NCBI RefSeq assembly: GCF_002741015.1
Contig: NZ_CP016621.1
Location: 62,001 to 126,000 of the forward strand
From: Microvirga ossetica
GTDB taxonomy: Bacteria; Pseudomonadota; Alphaproteobacteria; Rhizobiales; Beijerinckiaceae
Direction: 5' to 3'
Length of the DNA stretch: 64,000 nt
Position numbers and translations under genes: made by a program. Each line of letters opens with the position of its first letter. Positions within the stretch are counted from its first letter, which is position 1. Positions 45,031 to 53,463 of the stretch are shown here, piece after piece. Under the pieces are notes generated by a model. The model saw only the letters and a program-made list of their open reading frames with translations. It was not told where the DNA came from and did no database searches.

Positions 45031-45555
45031 TCAGTGGCGGCTTGGTGCGAACATGCGCTCCAACCGATGCCCGAGCCGCCAGAAGAACAGTTTCCAGCGA
45101 CGGAAGTCGGGATCCTCCATGTAACTCGGCCAGACGGCGTATTGGGATCGCGCCGCCTTCTTGAGTTCCCGAAATTGCCCCTCGATTGGCTCGAAGCCGG
45201 CCGCGAACTCGAACCCGCAGAAACGGATCGGTCTCGAGCCGGGAACGATGACCGCTTGCCAGAACCGTTCCAGGGTATCGTTCACCGTGTAGATGCAGTT
45301 CCGCTTGTAGGTGCTGACGGGAACATGCCGCTTGACATGCTTCCTGGGGAGGGCGCTTTCGAAGATCAGCGTGACCTCATGGGTGGCGTTGAGCTCGTTG
45401 GAGCCCGTCTCGATGCCCTCCGGGGTGAAGTGAGGAAGCATCTCCCTCTCTACCTTGCCGCCGTTTCCCTTGGGGTCGTTCATGCCGTGTATCCGGCCGG
45501 AGCGAAGGATGCTCAAGGCGTTCTTCATGGACGTTCTATGCAGGAGCGTTTCCAC
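45031..45555 (-). CDS. unknown protein co-transcribed with serine recombinase
   Basis: A 174-aa soluble protein starting at GTG, four bases after the recombinase stop, with AGGTGA as RBS. LLHRTSMKNALSILRSGRIH followed by a THEVTLIFE segment faintly recalls ADP-ribosyltransferase-like folds, but no catalytic triad can be defined. RFCGFEFAAGFEPIEGQF and a basic C-terminus (KLFFWRLGHRLERMFAPSRH) follow. Either a recombinase accessory factor or an unrelated cargo gene. Confidence 0.66.
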   Translation of the reverse strand: METLLHRTSMKNALSILRSGRIHGMNDPKGNGGKVEREMLPHFTPEGIETGSNELNATHEVTLIFESALPRKHVKRHVPVSTYKRNCIYTVNDTLERFWQAVIVPGSRPIRFCGFEFAAGFEPIEGQFRELKKAARSQYAVWPSYMEDPDFRRWKLFFWRLGHRLERMFAPSRH

Positions 45556-45559
45556 GTCG

Positions 45560-46576
45560 TCACCTGTCAGCGGGGCCCATCGCCCGAACCTGCTGGATCG
45601 CGTCCTCGAGGAACTTGTCATCGTCGTCCCCGGCCGCGCCGGCACTCTCGATGAGAAAGTCCTTGAGCGTCCGGTTCGGCACCTCGTAGCCGAGGCTGGC
45701 GGCGCGATCGAGGAGCGACTTCACCGAGGACGGCCCCCACTTCACGCCGCCTCGAGGCGTTCGCTCCCGCATCTTCTCCAGTTGGCTGGCGATCTCGCGC
45801 AGCGTCTTGTCGGGATCGGACATGGCAATGCCAGCGACGAGCGACACCAGCCGTTCGCTGTCCGTTCGTCGCGGCGACCGTTCCATCAGCTCCGGCTCCG
45901 CCAATCCTTCCTTGACCATCCGTTGGACCGTCTTCCTGAGAACGTCGGGATCCCAGTCCTTGCCGCCTTTTGCCCGCAGGACGTTCGCAACGTCTTTCCA
46001 GCGGTGGTGCGGTCGCATCCTCCGCACGGTCGGCAACCACTCGTCGGCGGTCTCAATAACCTTGTCAAGGTGGGCCCGCCTCCACGCCGTGGCCGCTTTC
46101 CTGATAGCCGTCGGGTCTCCTGCGCGGATGCCGGGATTGCCGGGATGCCTCCCGCGCTTCCGAGCCGCCGCAATCCCGGCCTTCGTGCGCTCCGCGATCA
46201 GCGACCGCTCCAGTTGCGCGACTGCGCCCAGGACCTGGAGCGAGAACATGCCTTGGGGGGTGGTGGTGTCGATCGGGTCTTTCAGGGACCGGAAATGCGC
46301 TCCCTTGGCTTCCAGACGCTCTACGACCTCGAGCAGGTGGCTCACCGAGCGGGCGAGGCGGTCCAGACGGACGACCACAAGGGTCTCGCCCGGCTCGATC
46401 CGCTTGAGAAGCTGGATCAGCACCGGACGGCTCCGGGACGCGCCAGATGCGCTCTCCTGATGGACGACGAGGCATCCAGCCGCTCTCAACTCGTCCACCT
46501 GCGGGTCGGTCGTCTGCTCGTCCGTGGATACGCGGGCATATCCGATCAGGCGTGGGTTCGGCGGCGTGGCGGCCAT
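45560..46576 (-). CDS. serine site-specific recombinase (resolvase/invertase family)
   Basis: A 338-aa serine recombinase. The N-terminal catalytic domain has LIGYARVSTDEQTTDPQVDE with the nucleophilic Ser in ARVSTDEQ, VVVRLDRLARSVSHLLEVVE with the conserved Arg residues, and LERSLIAERTKAGIAAARKR with the long E helix. RGRHPGNPG leads into a C-terminal extension of ~150 residues, longer than in classic resolvases (~185 aa), holding several helical segments. The start at 46576 gives MAATPPNPRLIGYARVS. It may act on the island or on the palindrome region upstream of it. Confidence 0.88.
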   Translation of the reverse strand: MAATPPNPRLIGYARVSTDEQTTDPQVDELRAAGCLVVHQESASGASRSRPVLIQLLKRIEPGETLVVVRLDRLARSVSHLLEVVERLEAKGAHFRSLKDPIDTTTPQGMFSLQVLGAVAQLERSLIAERTKAGIAAARKRGRHPGNPGIRAGDPTAIRKAATAWRRAHLDKVIETADEWLPTVRRMRPHHRWKDVANVLRAKGGKDWDPDVLRKTVQRMVKEGLAEPELMERSPRRTDSERLVSLVAGIAMSDPDKTLREIASQLEKMRERTPRGGVKWGPSSVKSLLDRAASLGYEVPNRTLKDFLIESAGAAGDDDDKFLEDAIQQVRAMGPADR

Positions 46577-46921
46577 CGGCGTACCTTGGCAATTCGTTGA
46601 CGCAACTTGATAACGCAAAGCCACGTTTGTTCAAAGTCGTAAGTTCGATGGAATTGGATGGTTCCGTCAACGCTTCATCTAGTTGCCGGCTATAACGTAG
46701 CAGCAGGGTTTGGCCTGTCGGGCGAGGAAACAAGGGGAACAAAGTGGATCCGGTGGGCGGTTCAGGCCCGAATTCATCTCATTCAGCACTCGGCTGTTTG
46801 GGCAGTTCCTTTGACTGTTTTCAATCACCTCGGACACATCTCGGACAGGGAGCCAATCTCGAATTCGCTTCGGTCATCGCACCTGACAACAATGTTTCCA
46901 AAATGTTATGCATACTGCTCC

Positions 46922-46940
46922 GGTTAACGTTCTGTTAACC
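46922..46940. promoter_or_regulatory. palindrome GGTTAAC-GTTCT-GTTAACC
   Basis: A perfect 7-bp dyad with a 5-bp spacer in the intergenic region upstream of the recombinase gene. It could be an operator or a recombination half-site pair. The 46577-47545 gap otherwise holds only the short frame at 47071. Confidence 0.6.
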
Positions 46941-47070
46941 ATATAGGCTCCCAGAACGATGGCAAGGTTCGCACCTGATCTCTTGCGGAGCGGCTCGATC
47001 GGCTTGCGCCGAGAGTTTTGCGCCTCCATCCTCTCGTCCAATTGACATAGCGGCTGCGTAAGGCATCGCA

Positions 47071-47250
47071 ATGGCGCTGGAAGTTGCTGCGTATGGCGGC
47101 ATGGGACGGCGCAGACCCAATCTCGGGCTGGCTGTTATGGACAAGGACGACTTACCCGCCGATCTGATCTACCTCGAGGCCGGATCCATCTACGCCTTCG
47201 ACAAGGACGTGGCCGTCTGTTCGGGCAGCCGCCGGGACTTCGAGGGCTGA
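47071..47250 (+). CDS. short hypothetical frame, possible gene remnant
   Basis: A 59-aa frame (MALEVAAYGGMGRRRPNLGL to SGSRRDFEG) with coherent codon use (DLIYLEAGSIYAFDKDVAVC) but no clear RBS. It may be a fragment of a longer gene, because sensible sequence begins abruptly. Function unknown. Confidence 0.4.
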   Translation: MALEVAAYGGMGRRRPNLGLAVMDKDDLPADLIYLEAGSIYAFDKDVAVCSGSRRDFEG

Positions 47251-47545
47251 CGCGGTCGTCTTGCCGAGCTCATTACGGGCCTAGGTCTCAACGGCCCATT
47301 CCGGGAGCTGATCGGGTATGGCCACGAGGGTTTCTCTACGGCCAACGCCTCGCAAGAGTTGCACCAGCACGGAACGCTCTCGAGAACTCTTTCCACATCT
47401 GAATAATTCTTGACAGTAGACTCTAAAGCTATCCGCAATTCGTATTAACTACGTCCAAAGAGGCAAGGCGGAAGGCATTTACTTTCGACTGTACCGGGAT
47501 ATCTTGTTGCTCTCCCGCCAAGTCCGCGCTTCATGGATCCAGTAA

Positions 47546-49012
47546 TTGCCTAAACTCAGTGCCATATCGCGCCTTCTTTCGGGTTTGAAGCGCGAGCACC
47601 ACGACTACAAGCCCAGCCTGCATATCTTCCCTGAACTCAATTCGGACAAGCTGGCCTCCGACCTCCAGTTGGAAATGGAGGCAACGCAGCGGGGGAAGCG
47701 CAATGAGCCGCCCGCGGATTCGACCGCTATGGACGACTTCGAGCTGCGGATCGTCGACAGGATCGAGTCCGAGAAGAACACCGCCCACAACACCTTCAGC
47801 GAGGAGGTGAGGGTGTACGCGGAACGGCTCGCCGCGCTGGAGTTCGAAGAGCGTTTTAGCGCCATCCGGCACGCGGCCCCGGCGGCGGTCAGCGAATTCA
47901 AGGTCGAGGTCGGGCAGGGACGCGACGAGCTGTTCAACCTCCGGCGCAATATCATCGACGTCGAGAAGGAACGTGACAAGTTCCGGAAGAAGCACGGGAT
48001 CGAGCGCCTGTCCCGTCACGCTTCGGGCGGAACCCTCACCCTGAAGTTCGGCATTCTCGTTCTCCTGACGCTCATTGAGATCGTCATGAACGGCTACTTC
48101 CTCTCCAAGGGCAGCGAGGGGGGAATGTTCGGAGGCATCAACGAAGCGGTCTCCTTCGCCATCCTGAACGTCGTCGTGAGCTTCCTCGTCGCGGCAGTAG
48201 GGGTGCGGTGGATCAACCACAGGAACTTCTTCGCGAAGCTTATCGGCCTGCTTTCCCTGGCGTTCTACCTGTGCTTCGCCATAGGACTGAACCTCTCGCT
48301 CGCCCACTTCCGCGAGATCTCGGGCGCCCTCAATGAGGATGCGAGCCGCGAGGTGATAACGAGGATGCTGGAGAACCCGTTGGGGCTTACGGACCTCAAG
48401 TCCTGGATTTTCTTCGCCATCGGGCTGACCTTCTCGGCCATCGCATTCGGGGACGCCTTCCTAATCTATGATCCCTATCCGGGTTTCGGCTCCCTCTACC
48501 AGAGGGTGGAAAAGGAGCACGAAACCTACAGGGCCACGAAGGATGCCCTGATCAAGGAGCTGAAGGCCATCAGGGACGAAGCCATCGAGACCATGGAGGA
48601 GGCCGGGCGCGACCTTTCCAAGAGGCGAGGGGCCTATGACTCGTTCATGCAGGGCAGGGAACGCCTGAACCAGCTCTTCATCGGGTATCAGGACCATCTG
48701 GACCGGACAGTAAACACGCTGCTGGCCATGTACCGCGAGGCCAACTCGAAGGCACGCACCGATGGCAAGGTTCCCGAGCGCTTCCGCAAGCGGTACGACA
48801 TGAAGCGATTGCCCATACCCAAGGAGCAGGGGCTCGCGATGGCGAGGGATGACCTGCGCAGGTCCATCGTCGAGGCCCAGGAACTCCTCAACATGCAGGT
48901 GGCTGCGATCCATACGGAGTTCAGCGACGCCGTCAGCAGCTACGACAAGATCGACGACATCGTATCGTATCCGGAGAACGACCATGGCACGCCGCAGCTC
49001 AAGGTCGCGTAG
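47546..49012 (+). CDS. four-span coiled-coil membrane protein (gene 1 of stator-like operon)
   Basis: A 488-aa protein. N-terminal ~150 residues are charged and helical (YAERLAALEFEERFSAIRHA, DELFNLRRNIIDVEKERDKF). Four membrane spans follow at about 163-183 (TLTLKFGILVLLTLIEIVMN), 200-220 (AVSFAILNVVVSFLVAAVGV), 228-250 and 282-303 (WIFFAIGLTFSAIAFGDAFL). A long C-terminal coiled coil (LIKELKAIRDEAIETMEEAG) completes it. The only start without an upstream in-frame option is TTG 47546, directly after a TAA and with a poor RBS, so the N-terminus may be slightly truncated. It heads a five-gene operon. Confidence 0.72.
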   Translation: MPKLSAISRLLSGLKREHHDYKPSLHIFPELNSDKLASDLQLEMEATQRGKRNEPPADSTAMDDFELRIVDRIESEKNTAHNTFSEEVRVYAERLAALEFEERFSAIRHAAPAAVSEFKVEVGQGRDELFNLRRNIIDVEKERDKFRKKHGIERLSRHASGGTLTLKFGILVLLTLIEIVMNGYFLSKGSEGGMFGGINEAVSFAILNVVVSFLVAAVGVRWINHRNFFAKLIGLLSLAFYLCFAIGLNLSLAHFREISGALNEDASREVITRMLENPLGLTDLKSWIFFAIGLTFSAIAFGDAFLIYDPYPGFGSLYQRVEKEHETYRATKDALIKELKAIRDEAIETMEEAGRDLSKRRGAYDSFMQGRERLNQLFIGYQDHLDRTVNTLLAMYREANSKARTDGKVPERFRKRYDMKRLPIPKEQGLAMARDDLRRSIVEAQELLNMQVAAIHTEFSDAVSSYDKIDDIVSYPENDHGTPQLKVA

Positions 49013-49820
49013 CCGCAGGCGCGGTGGCGAAACCGGGAAGCATGTCGTCGGCATCGGCATTATTGCCGTCTGCCTCGTCGCAGCCGTAGTCGTGGGCATC
49101 GCCATGACGCGGATTGAGCCCCGTCCGACGCTCGACAAGACGTCGCTCTGCCCGACGGATGGCCCGCGTTCGGCGACAGTCATCCTGCTCGACGCATCAG
49201 ACGTCCTCCCCGACGTGACGAGGCGCGAACTTATGACGTACCTATTTGATGCCGCGACCGCCGTGTCCGAACACGGTCTTCTGGAGATCAGGCTGCTCGA
49301 CCCAAATTCTCCGAGCGGGATGTCGGTCTTTTCGAAGTGCAATCCGGGGGACGGATCGGGACTGGACGAGTTCACGGGAAATCCAAGGCTTGCCAAGAAG
49401 CGGTGGGATGAAGGGTTCAGGAAGCCTCTCGAGGCCGCTTTGAACGGATCGATGGCGCAGCCTTCGGAGTCACAGTCGTCGCCTATCCTGTCTACGATCC
49501 AGAGCATTTCGGTCGACAGGTTCACGGGAAGCCGGGCCGCGTCGATGCCGAAGACGCTCATCGTGGTCTCGGACCTGATCGAGCACGGGCCCGGCTATTC
49601 CCAGTACTCGGGAGACCTCTCGTTCGACAGGTACAGGAAGTCCGAGCACTACAAACGGGTTCGGACCGACCTGAACGGGGCTGAGGTCTCCTTCCGGTAC
49701 ATCCAGCGCGTCACGCGCAGGCCCATCAATTCGGCGACCCACATCCAGTTCTGGACTGACTGGGTGAAGGACAGCAACGGCCAGCTCGTCTCGGCCAGGA
49801 AACTACAGGGAGCCGGCTGA
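48984..49820 (+). CDS. membrane-anchored periplasmic protein, possible VWA-like fold (gene 2)
   Basis: A 278-aa protein. The basic N-terminus MARRSSRSRSRRRGGETGKH and one membrane span (VVGIGIIAVCLVAAVVVGIA) place the rest outside. The domain opens with SATVILLDASDVLPDVTRRE and has PKTLIVVSDLIEHGPGYSQY. The layout 'hydrophobic strand + DAS', and a later 'strand + SDL', is reminiscent of von Willebrand A-type Rossmann folds, though the MIDAS DxSxS reads DASDV. It overlaps gene 1 by 29 bases and ends one base before gene 3. Confidence 0.7.
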   Translation: MARRSSRSRSRRRGGETGKHVVGIGIIAVCLVAAVVVGIAMTRIEPRPTLDKTSLCPTDGPRSATVILLDASDVLPDVTRRELMTYLFDAATAVSEHGLLEIRLLDPNSPSGMSVFSKCNPGDGSGLDEFTGNPRLAKKRWDEGFRKPLEAALNGSMAQPSESQSSPILSTIQSISVDRFTGSRAASMPKTLIVVSDLIEHGPGYSQYSGDLSFDRYRKSEHYKRVRTDLNGAEVSFRYIQRVTRRPINSATHIQFWTDWVKDSNGQLVSARKLQGAG

Positions 49821-49821
49821 G

Positions 49822-51198
49822 ATGGCGACGGCAACAACATCAGAGAGATCGAGGACCAGGGATTACTACGAGTTGTGGGGGCCGTCCGCGATCTTCGTCT
49901 TGTTCGTCCTCTTTGGATGTCTCTACATCGTAGCGGCCAAGGAGCGGGGCTTCGGGCAGGTCTACGTAACATTCATTCCCGTGGCGCTCATGCTCGTCTA
50001 CGCGTTGGTGATTGCGTTCTCCCGGTTCCTTCGGCTGAGGGACGACCAAGCTGGCGACAATCTCTACTACATGGGCTTCCTGTTCACCCTTACGAGCCTC
50101 GGGACGTCGCTCTACCACTTCAACGCCGACAGGAACGCGGACTACATCGTCCAGAACTTCGGTATCGCCATCGCATCGACAATCACAGGCATCGCCCTGC
50201 GCGTCCTGTTCAACCAGATGCGGCGCGACCCTGTCGAGGTGGAGCGGATAGCACGCCTCGAGCTGGCCGAGGCCGCCCGCAGGGTCAGGGTCGAGCTCGA
50301 CCAGACGGTACTGGAGTTCGACCACTTCAGGCGAGCCTCGTTGCAGTCCCTTCGCGAGGGCTTTGATGAGATATCGATTCAGGTGAACAAGGTCGGCGAG
50401 AACCTTCTCGCGGGTCTGCAAGAGGTGACACAGAAATCCCAGGCTCCCCTGGAGGCCGCCTCGAAGAGCTCCGGGGCGACCATCGAAGGACTGACGAAAA
50501 GGGTCGTCGCAGCCCTTGAGGACAGCGCCAACAGACTTGCCGGGGAAAACGAAAAGCTGTCGGTAAGCGCAAAGGCCATCGCCGGCTCGCTGGACGGCGT
50601 GAAGGAACGCCTGACGGCGATGCAGGCACCGGACGAAGTCATCAAGATCAAGCTGGACCCGACCATCAAGGGGTTGGCATCGGCCGTCGACCGCTTCACC
50701 GCACGGATCGACCAGCACGAGAAGGTCTTCGGTGCCGCGCTGGAGAGTGCGCGCCTCTCCTCCGAGGCGACCCGCGAGGCAGTCGACCGCATCAGGATCT
50801 CGACGGCGGATACCGAGGCAGGAATTCGCGAGACCGTCGGCACGATGAAGAACGCCGTCATGTCGTTCGAGTCCGTGGCCCGATCACAGGCTGAACAGGT
50901 CAATGTCGTCATGAAGCGATCGGACGATACGCTCACGATCCTCAGGGACATGAGCACCGCCTCGACGGAACGGGATGCCCGTCTCATTGACACGCTCTCC
51001 GTCCTCAAGGAGATGGAAGCCGCCGCCACCGATCGGGACACCCGTCACATGGAGACGCTCTCGAAGCTCCTGCCCGGGATCTCGAAGAACGACAACGTCA
51101 TCGATCTGACCAATGCCAAGGAAACTCCGGCCCCGGCTCCTGAACAGGATCCCGAACCGACCAAGTGGTCGCGTTGGCCCTTCGGATCCAACGCATGA
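49822..51198 (+). CDS. MotA/TolQ/ExbB-like channel subunit with long coiled tail (gene 3)
   Basis: A 458-aa protein. Four N-terminal membrane spans (AIFVLFVLFGCLYIVA; VYVTFIPVALMLVYALVIAF; LYYMGFLFTLTSLGTSLYHF; FGIAIASTITGIALRVLFNQ). The last resembles the conserved pore helix of MotA/TolQ/ExbB proteins. Residues ~150-420 are a long cytoplasmic coiled coil, as in ZorA of Zorya. It would pair with gene 4 as an ion-driven stator. A ten-residue-spaced T/S pattern (STERDARLIDTLSVLKEMEA, ATDRDTRHMETLSKLL) is repeated near the end. Its stop overlaps the start of gene 4 (ATGA). Confidence 0.78.
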   Translation: MATATTSERSRTRDYYELWGPSAIFVLFVLFGCLYIVAAKERGFGQVYVTFIPVALMLVYALVIAFSRFLRLRDDQAGDNLYYMGFLFTLTSLGTSLYHFNADRNADYIVQNFGIAIASTITGIALRVLFNQMRRDPVEVERIARLELAEAARRVRVELDQTVLEFDHFRRASLQSLREGFDEISIQVNKVGENLLAGLQEVTQKSQAPLEAASKSSGATIEGLTKRVVAALEDSANRLAGENEKLSVSAKAIAGSLDGVKERLTAMQAPDEVIKIKLDPTIKGLASAVDRFTARIDQHEKVFGAALESARLSSEATREAVDRIRISTADTEAGIRETVGTMKNAVMSFESVARSQAEQVNVVMKRSDDTLTILRDMSTASTERDARLIDTLSVLKEMEAAATDRDTRHMETLSKLLPGISKNDNVIDLTNAKETPAPAPEQDPEPTKWSRWPFGSNA

Positions 51199-52373
51199 CA
51201 ATCACAGCGCAAATCGAACGCCAGTCGAATTCGTACAGGCAGGGTCTCGTCCTCGGGCTCACGCAGGCCGAGATCATGCTGCTCCTCGTCTTCTGCCTCT
51301 TGCTCGCGGCCGCCGCCGTCATCAAGCGCAAGGACGACGAGATCTCGAAGTCACGGATCGAGGTGGCAGCGTTGCAGGGCACGACCACTATGAACCGGAG
51401 GATCACCGAGCTCGTGATGCGGGATCCGGCAATCTCGGGCCAGATCGGGCCGGACGGATCGATACCGGAACCGAAGCTCGACGAGTACTGGCAGGAGATT
51501 ATCGAGAACCGGGACATCTTCCGGCAGCTCGAAAACCACGGCATCACGAAGAACGACCTCAAGGATGACCCCAAGTTCCTCTCGGAAATCATCGAGTTGA
51601 AGAAGGAGGGCGCTACCGCCGAGTCCCTGAAGGGCGCGATGACAATGTTGGATGGAATGTCGAAGGCGGAGAAGGCGCTGAAGGACGCGCTCGCGAAGAG
51701 GGACAGCGAGCTGAAGGAGGCTTTGGCAAAGGGTGGCGAGATGACCGAAGCCCTTGCGAGGAAGGATGGAGAGCTGAAGGCGGCCAACGCCAGGCTAGAG
51801 GAGATGACGAAACAGGCAAACGCAGCCGCGGGCAAGGACGAGGAGGGCCACAAGTGGCCACCCATGATCAGCCTCAGCGAGGCAGGGGGCTATTTCTTCA
51901 AGCTTGGCAGCGCTGAGCTCTCGACCGAGTTCGAGCGGAGGCTCAACGAGGTCGTCGTTCCGACCCTCCTCAAGACGGCGCATGAGTATGATGTGGACGT
52001 CATCGAGGTGGTGGGCCACACGGACGAGTTGCCGATCGGGGTCAAGCACTCCAACCTCGACCGCGACATGGTGGAGGTGCTCAAGGGCAACAAGCCCATT
52101 GTCGCTCTCAAGCCGGGAGACAACGCCGGACTTGGCATCGCCCGGTCCGTATCCGTCGTGAGGAGCCTGTTGCAGGACGGTCGCCTGAACGGCTTGCGTG
52201 TCCTGCCCCTGTCCGGTGCCCAGCTCGTCAAGACCGACGAGACCCTGGCGAACGGGATGGACGTGCAGGGTGATGTGAAAGAGCGCCGCCGCATCGAGAT
52301 CCGGCTGAGGAAGTCGGCACCCCCGGAGCAGCCAAAAGCCGGAAGCGACATCGCGAACGCCAACAGGGGCTAG
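51195..52373 (+). CDS. MotB/ZorB-like OmpA-domain protein (gene 4)
   Basis: A 392-aa protein. One N-terminal span (LTQAEIMLLLVFCLLLAAAA) with an acidic Glu at its start takes the place of the critical Asp in MotB/ZorB-type plugs. A periplasmic coiled-coil linker with degenerate repeats (KDALAKRDSELKEALAKGGE) follows. A C-terminal OmpA-like peptidoglycan-binding domain (YFFKLGSAELSTEFERRLNE ... DVIEVVGHTDELPIG ... GIARSVSVVRSLL ... RRRIEIRL) carries the usual HTD and R motifs. With gene 3 it forms a probable stator/TolQR-like complex. Confidence 0.8.
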   Translation: MTITAQIERQSNSYRQGLVLGLTQAEIMLLLVFCLLLAAAAVIKRKDDEISKSRIEVAALQGTTTMNRRITELVMRDPAISGQIGPDGSIPEPKLDEYWQEIIENRDIFRQLENHGITKNDLKDDPKFLSEIIELKKEGATAESLKGAMTMLDGMSKAEKALKDALAKRDSELKEALAKGGEMTEALARKDGELKAANARLEEMTKQANAAAGKDEEGHKWPPMISLSEAGGYFFKLGSAELSTEFERRLNEVVVPTLLKTAHEYDVDVIEVVGHTDELPIGVKHSNLDRDMVEVLKGNKPIVALKPGDNAGLGIARSVSVVRSLLQDGRLNGLRVLPLSGAQLVKTDETLANGMDVQGDVKERRRIEIRLRKSAPPEQPKAGSDIANANRG

Positions 52374-52409
52374 GAATCCGGCCGTTGCCGGATCCGGGAT
52401 TAAACGAGA

Positions 52410-53105
52410 ATGATAATGCGATATGCGGGTTTCTGCTTGGCCCTGATGGTGTTCGTCACGAATGCGGCGATCTCAGGCTACGCAAACGGCAATTCGATCA
52501 GTGGGTACGCCAGTGTCCTCGACGGGGACACGGCAGACATCGGCGGGAAGCGGGTGCGCTTCTTCGGTATCGACGCGCCGGAACTGTCGCAGACCTGCGT
52601 GGACGCGGCCGGCCGATCATGGCAGTGCGGACGCGAGGCGCGAGACAGGCTGGCTGAGCTAACGGACGGGAAGGTCGTCACCTGCACCTACGAGGAGATC
52701 GATGCCAACGGTAGGCTTCTCGGGTCATGCAAAGTGGATGGGCGCGGCATCAACGGGATCCTCGTCGCCGAGGGGCTTGCGTGGGCCTTCGTCAGGTACA
52801 GTGACGTCTACGTGGGGGTGGAACGCAAGGCCCGTGCCGAGCACAAGGGGGTCTTTGCGGCGGACAACCTCCCCGCCTGGGACTACCGCTCGGAACGGTG
52901 GCACAGGTCGACCGCAGCATCACAGACTGAAAGTCCGCAAGGATGCCCGATCAAAGGGAACGTCAGTGCATCTGGAGAGCGCATCTACCATATGCCATGG
53001 GACCGCTATTATGCATCGACGAAGATCGACATGACAAAGGGCGAGCGCTGGTTCTGCGACGAGGCGGATGCGGAGAAAGCGGGATGGAGGCGGGCCTACC
53101 GCTGA
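52410..53105 (+). CDS. exported staphylococcal-type nuclease with C-terminal Cys domain (gene 5)
   Basis: A 231-aa protein with a signal peptide (MIMRYAGFCLALMVFVTNAA) and a thermonuclease (SNase) domain: VLDGDTADIGGKRVRFFGID APE, then CGREARDRL and LVAEGLAWAFVRYSDVYVGV. The Asp, Arg and Glu positions of the family are recognisable. The C-terminal ~55 residues (CPIKGNVSASGERIYHMPWD ... WFCDEADAEKAGWRRAYR) form a small Cys-containing domain often attached to such nucleases. It lies 36 bases after gene 4, so it is likely co-transcribed, and it would act in the periplasm. A fragment of a relative lies at 41282. Confidence 0.82.
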   Translation: MIMRYAGFCLALMVFVTNAAISGYANGNSISGYASVLDGDTADIGGKRVRFFGIDAPELSQTCVDAAGRSWQCGREARDRLAELTDGKVVTCTYEEIDANGRLLGSCKVDGRGINGILVAEGLAWAFVRYSDVYVGVERKARAEHKGVFAADNLPAWDYRSERWHRSTAASQTESPQGCPIKGNVSASGERIYHMPWDRYYASTKIDMTKGERWFCDEADAEKAGWRRAYR

Positions 53106-53463
53106 GTGCCTGACGGCCACGCGATCCAATAGATCGTTGATGGCCTTGATGGCGATGGGTTCATTCATGGGGGCGCCTGCCTCAGAGGGCGTGTTCAAGC
53201 GTGCCAACAAACCCACGAAGCACGCCGTCAGCGTGCCCTTCGCCTCTAGGGAAGGACTACCTTGTCCTTGAATAACGGCCGTTTGCCCCTCCCAGAGGCG
53301 CAAGGGCTTCCACGTTGGCACGGGGGAGGGAAGGGGTACTTGGGTCATGCTGATCCTTCTTGCCCCGCGCTCGGCTCACTCGCCATGGTTCCCTCCGCCA
53401 TCGCTGAGCCGGCGAGCATAACCAGTCGTATAGCGTAGTCGAGGCCCGGGGAATTCGGCGTTC
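53106..53463. other. 358-base gap between convergent genes
   Basis: No gene is confidently seen. A minus-strand frame (about 53120-53270) with MNEPIAIKAINDLLDRVAVR has coherent composition and may be a remnant of an unknown gene. No strong terminator was found. Confidence 0.45.

Noticed and set aside
45455..46600. 381-aa plus-strand reading frame
   Set aside because: Antisense to the serine recombinase, whose catalytic motifs are unmistakable.
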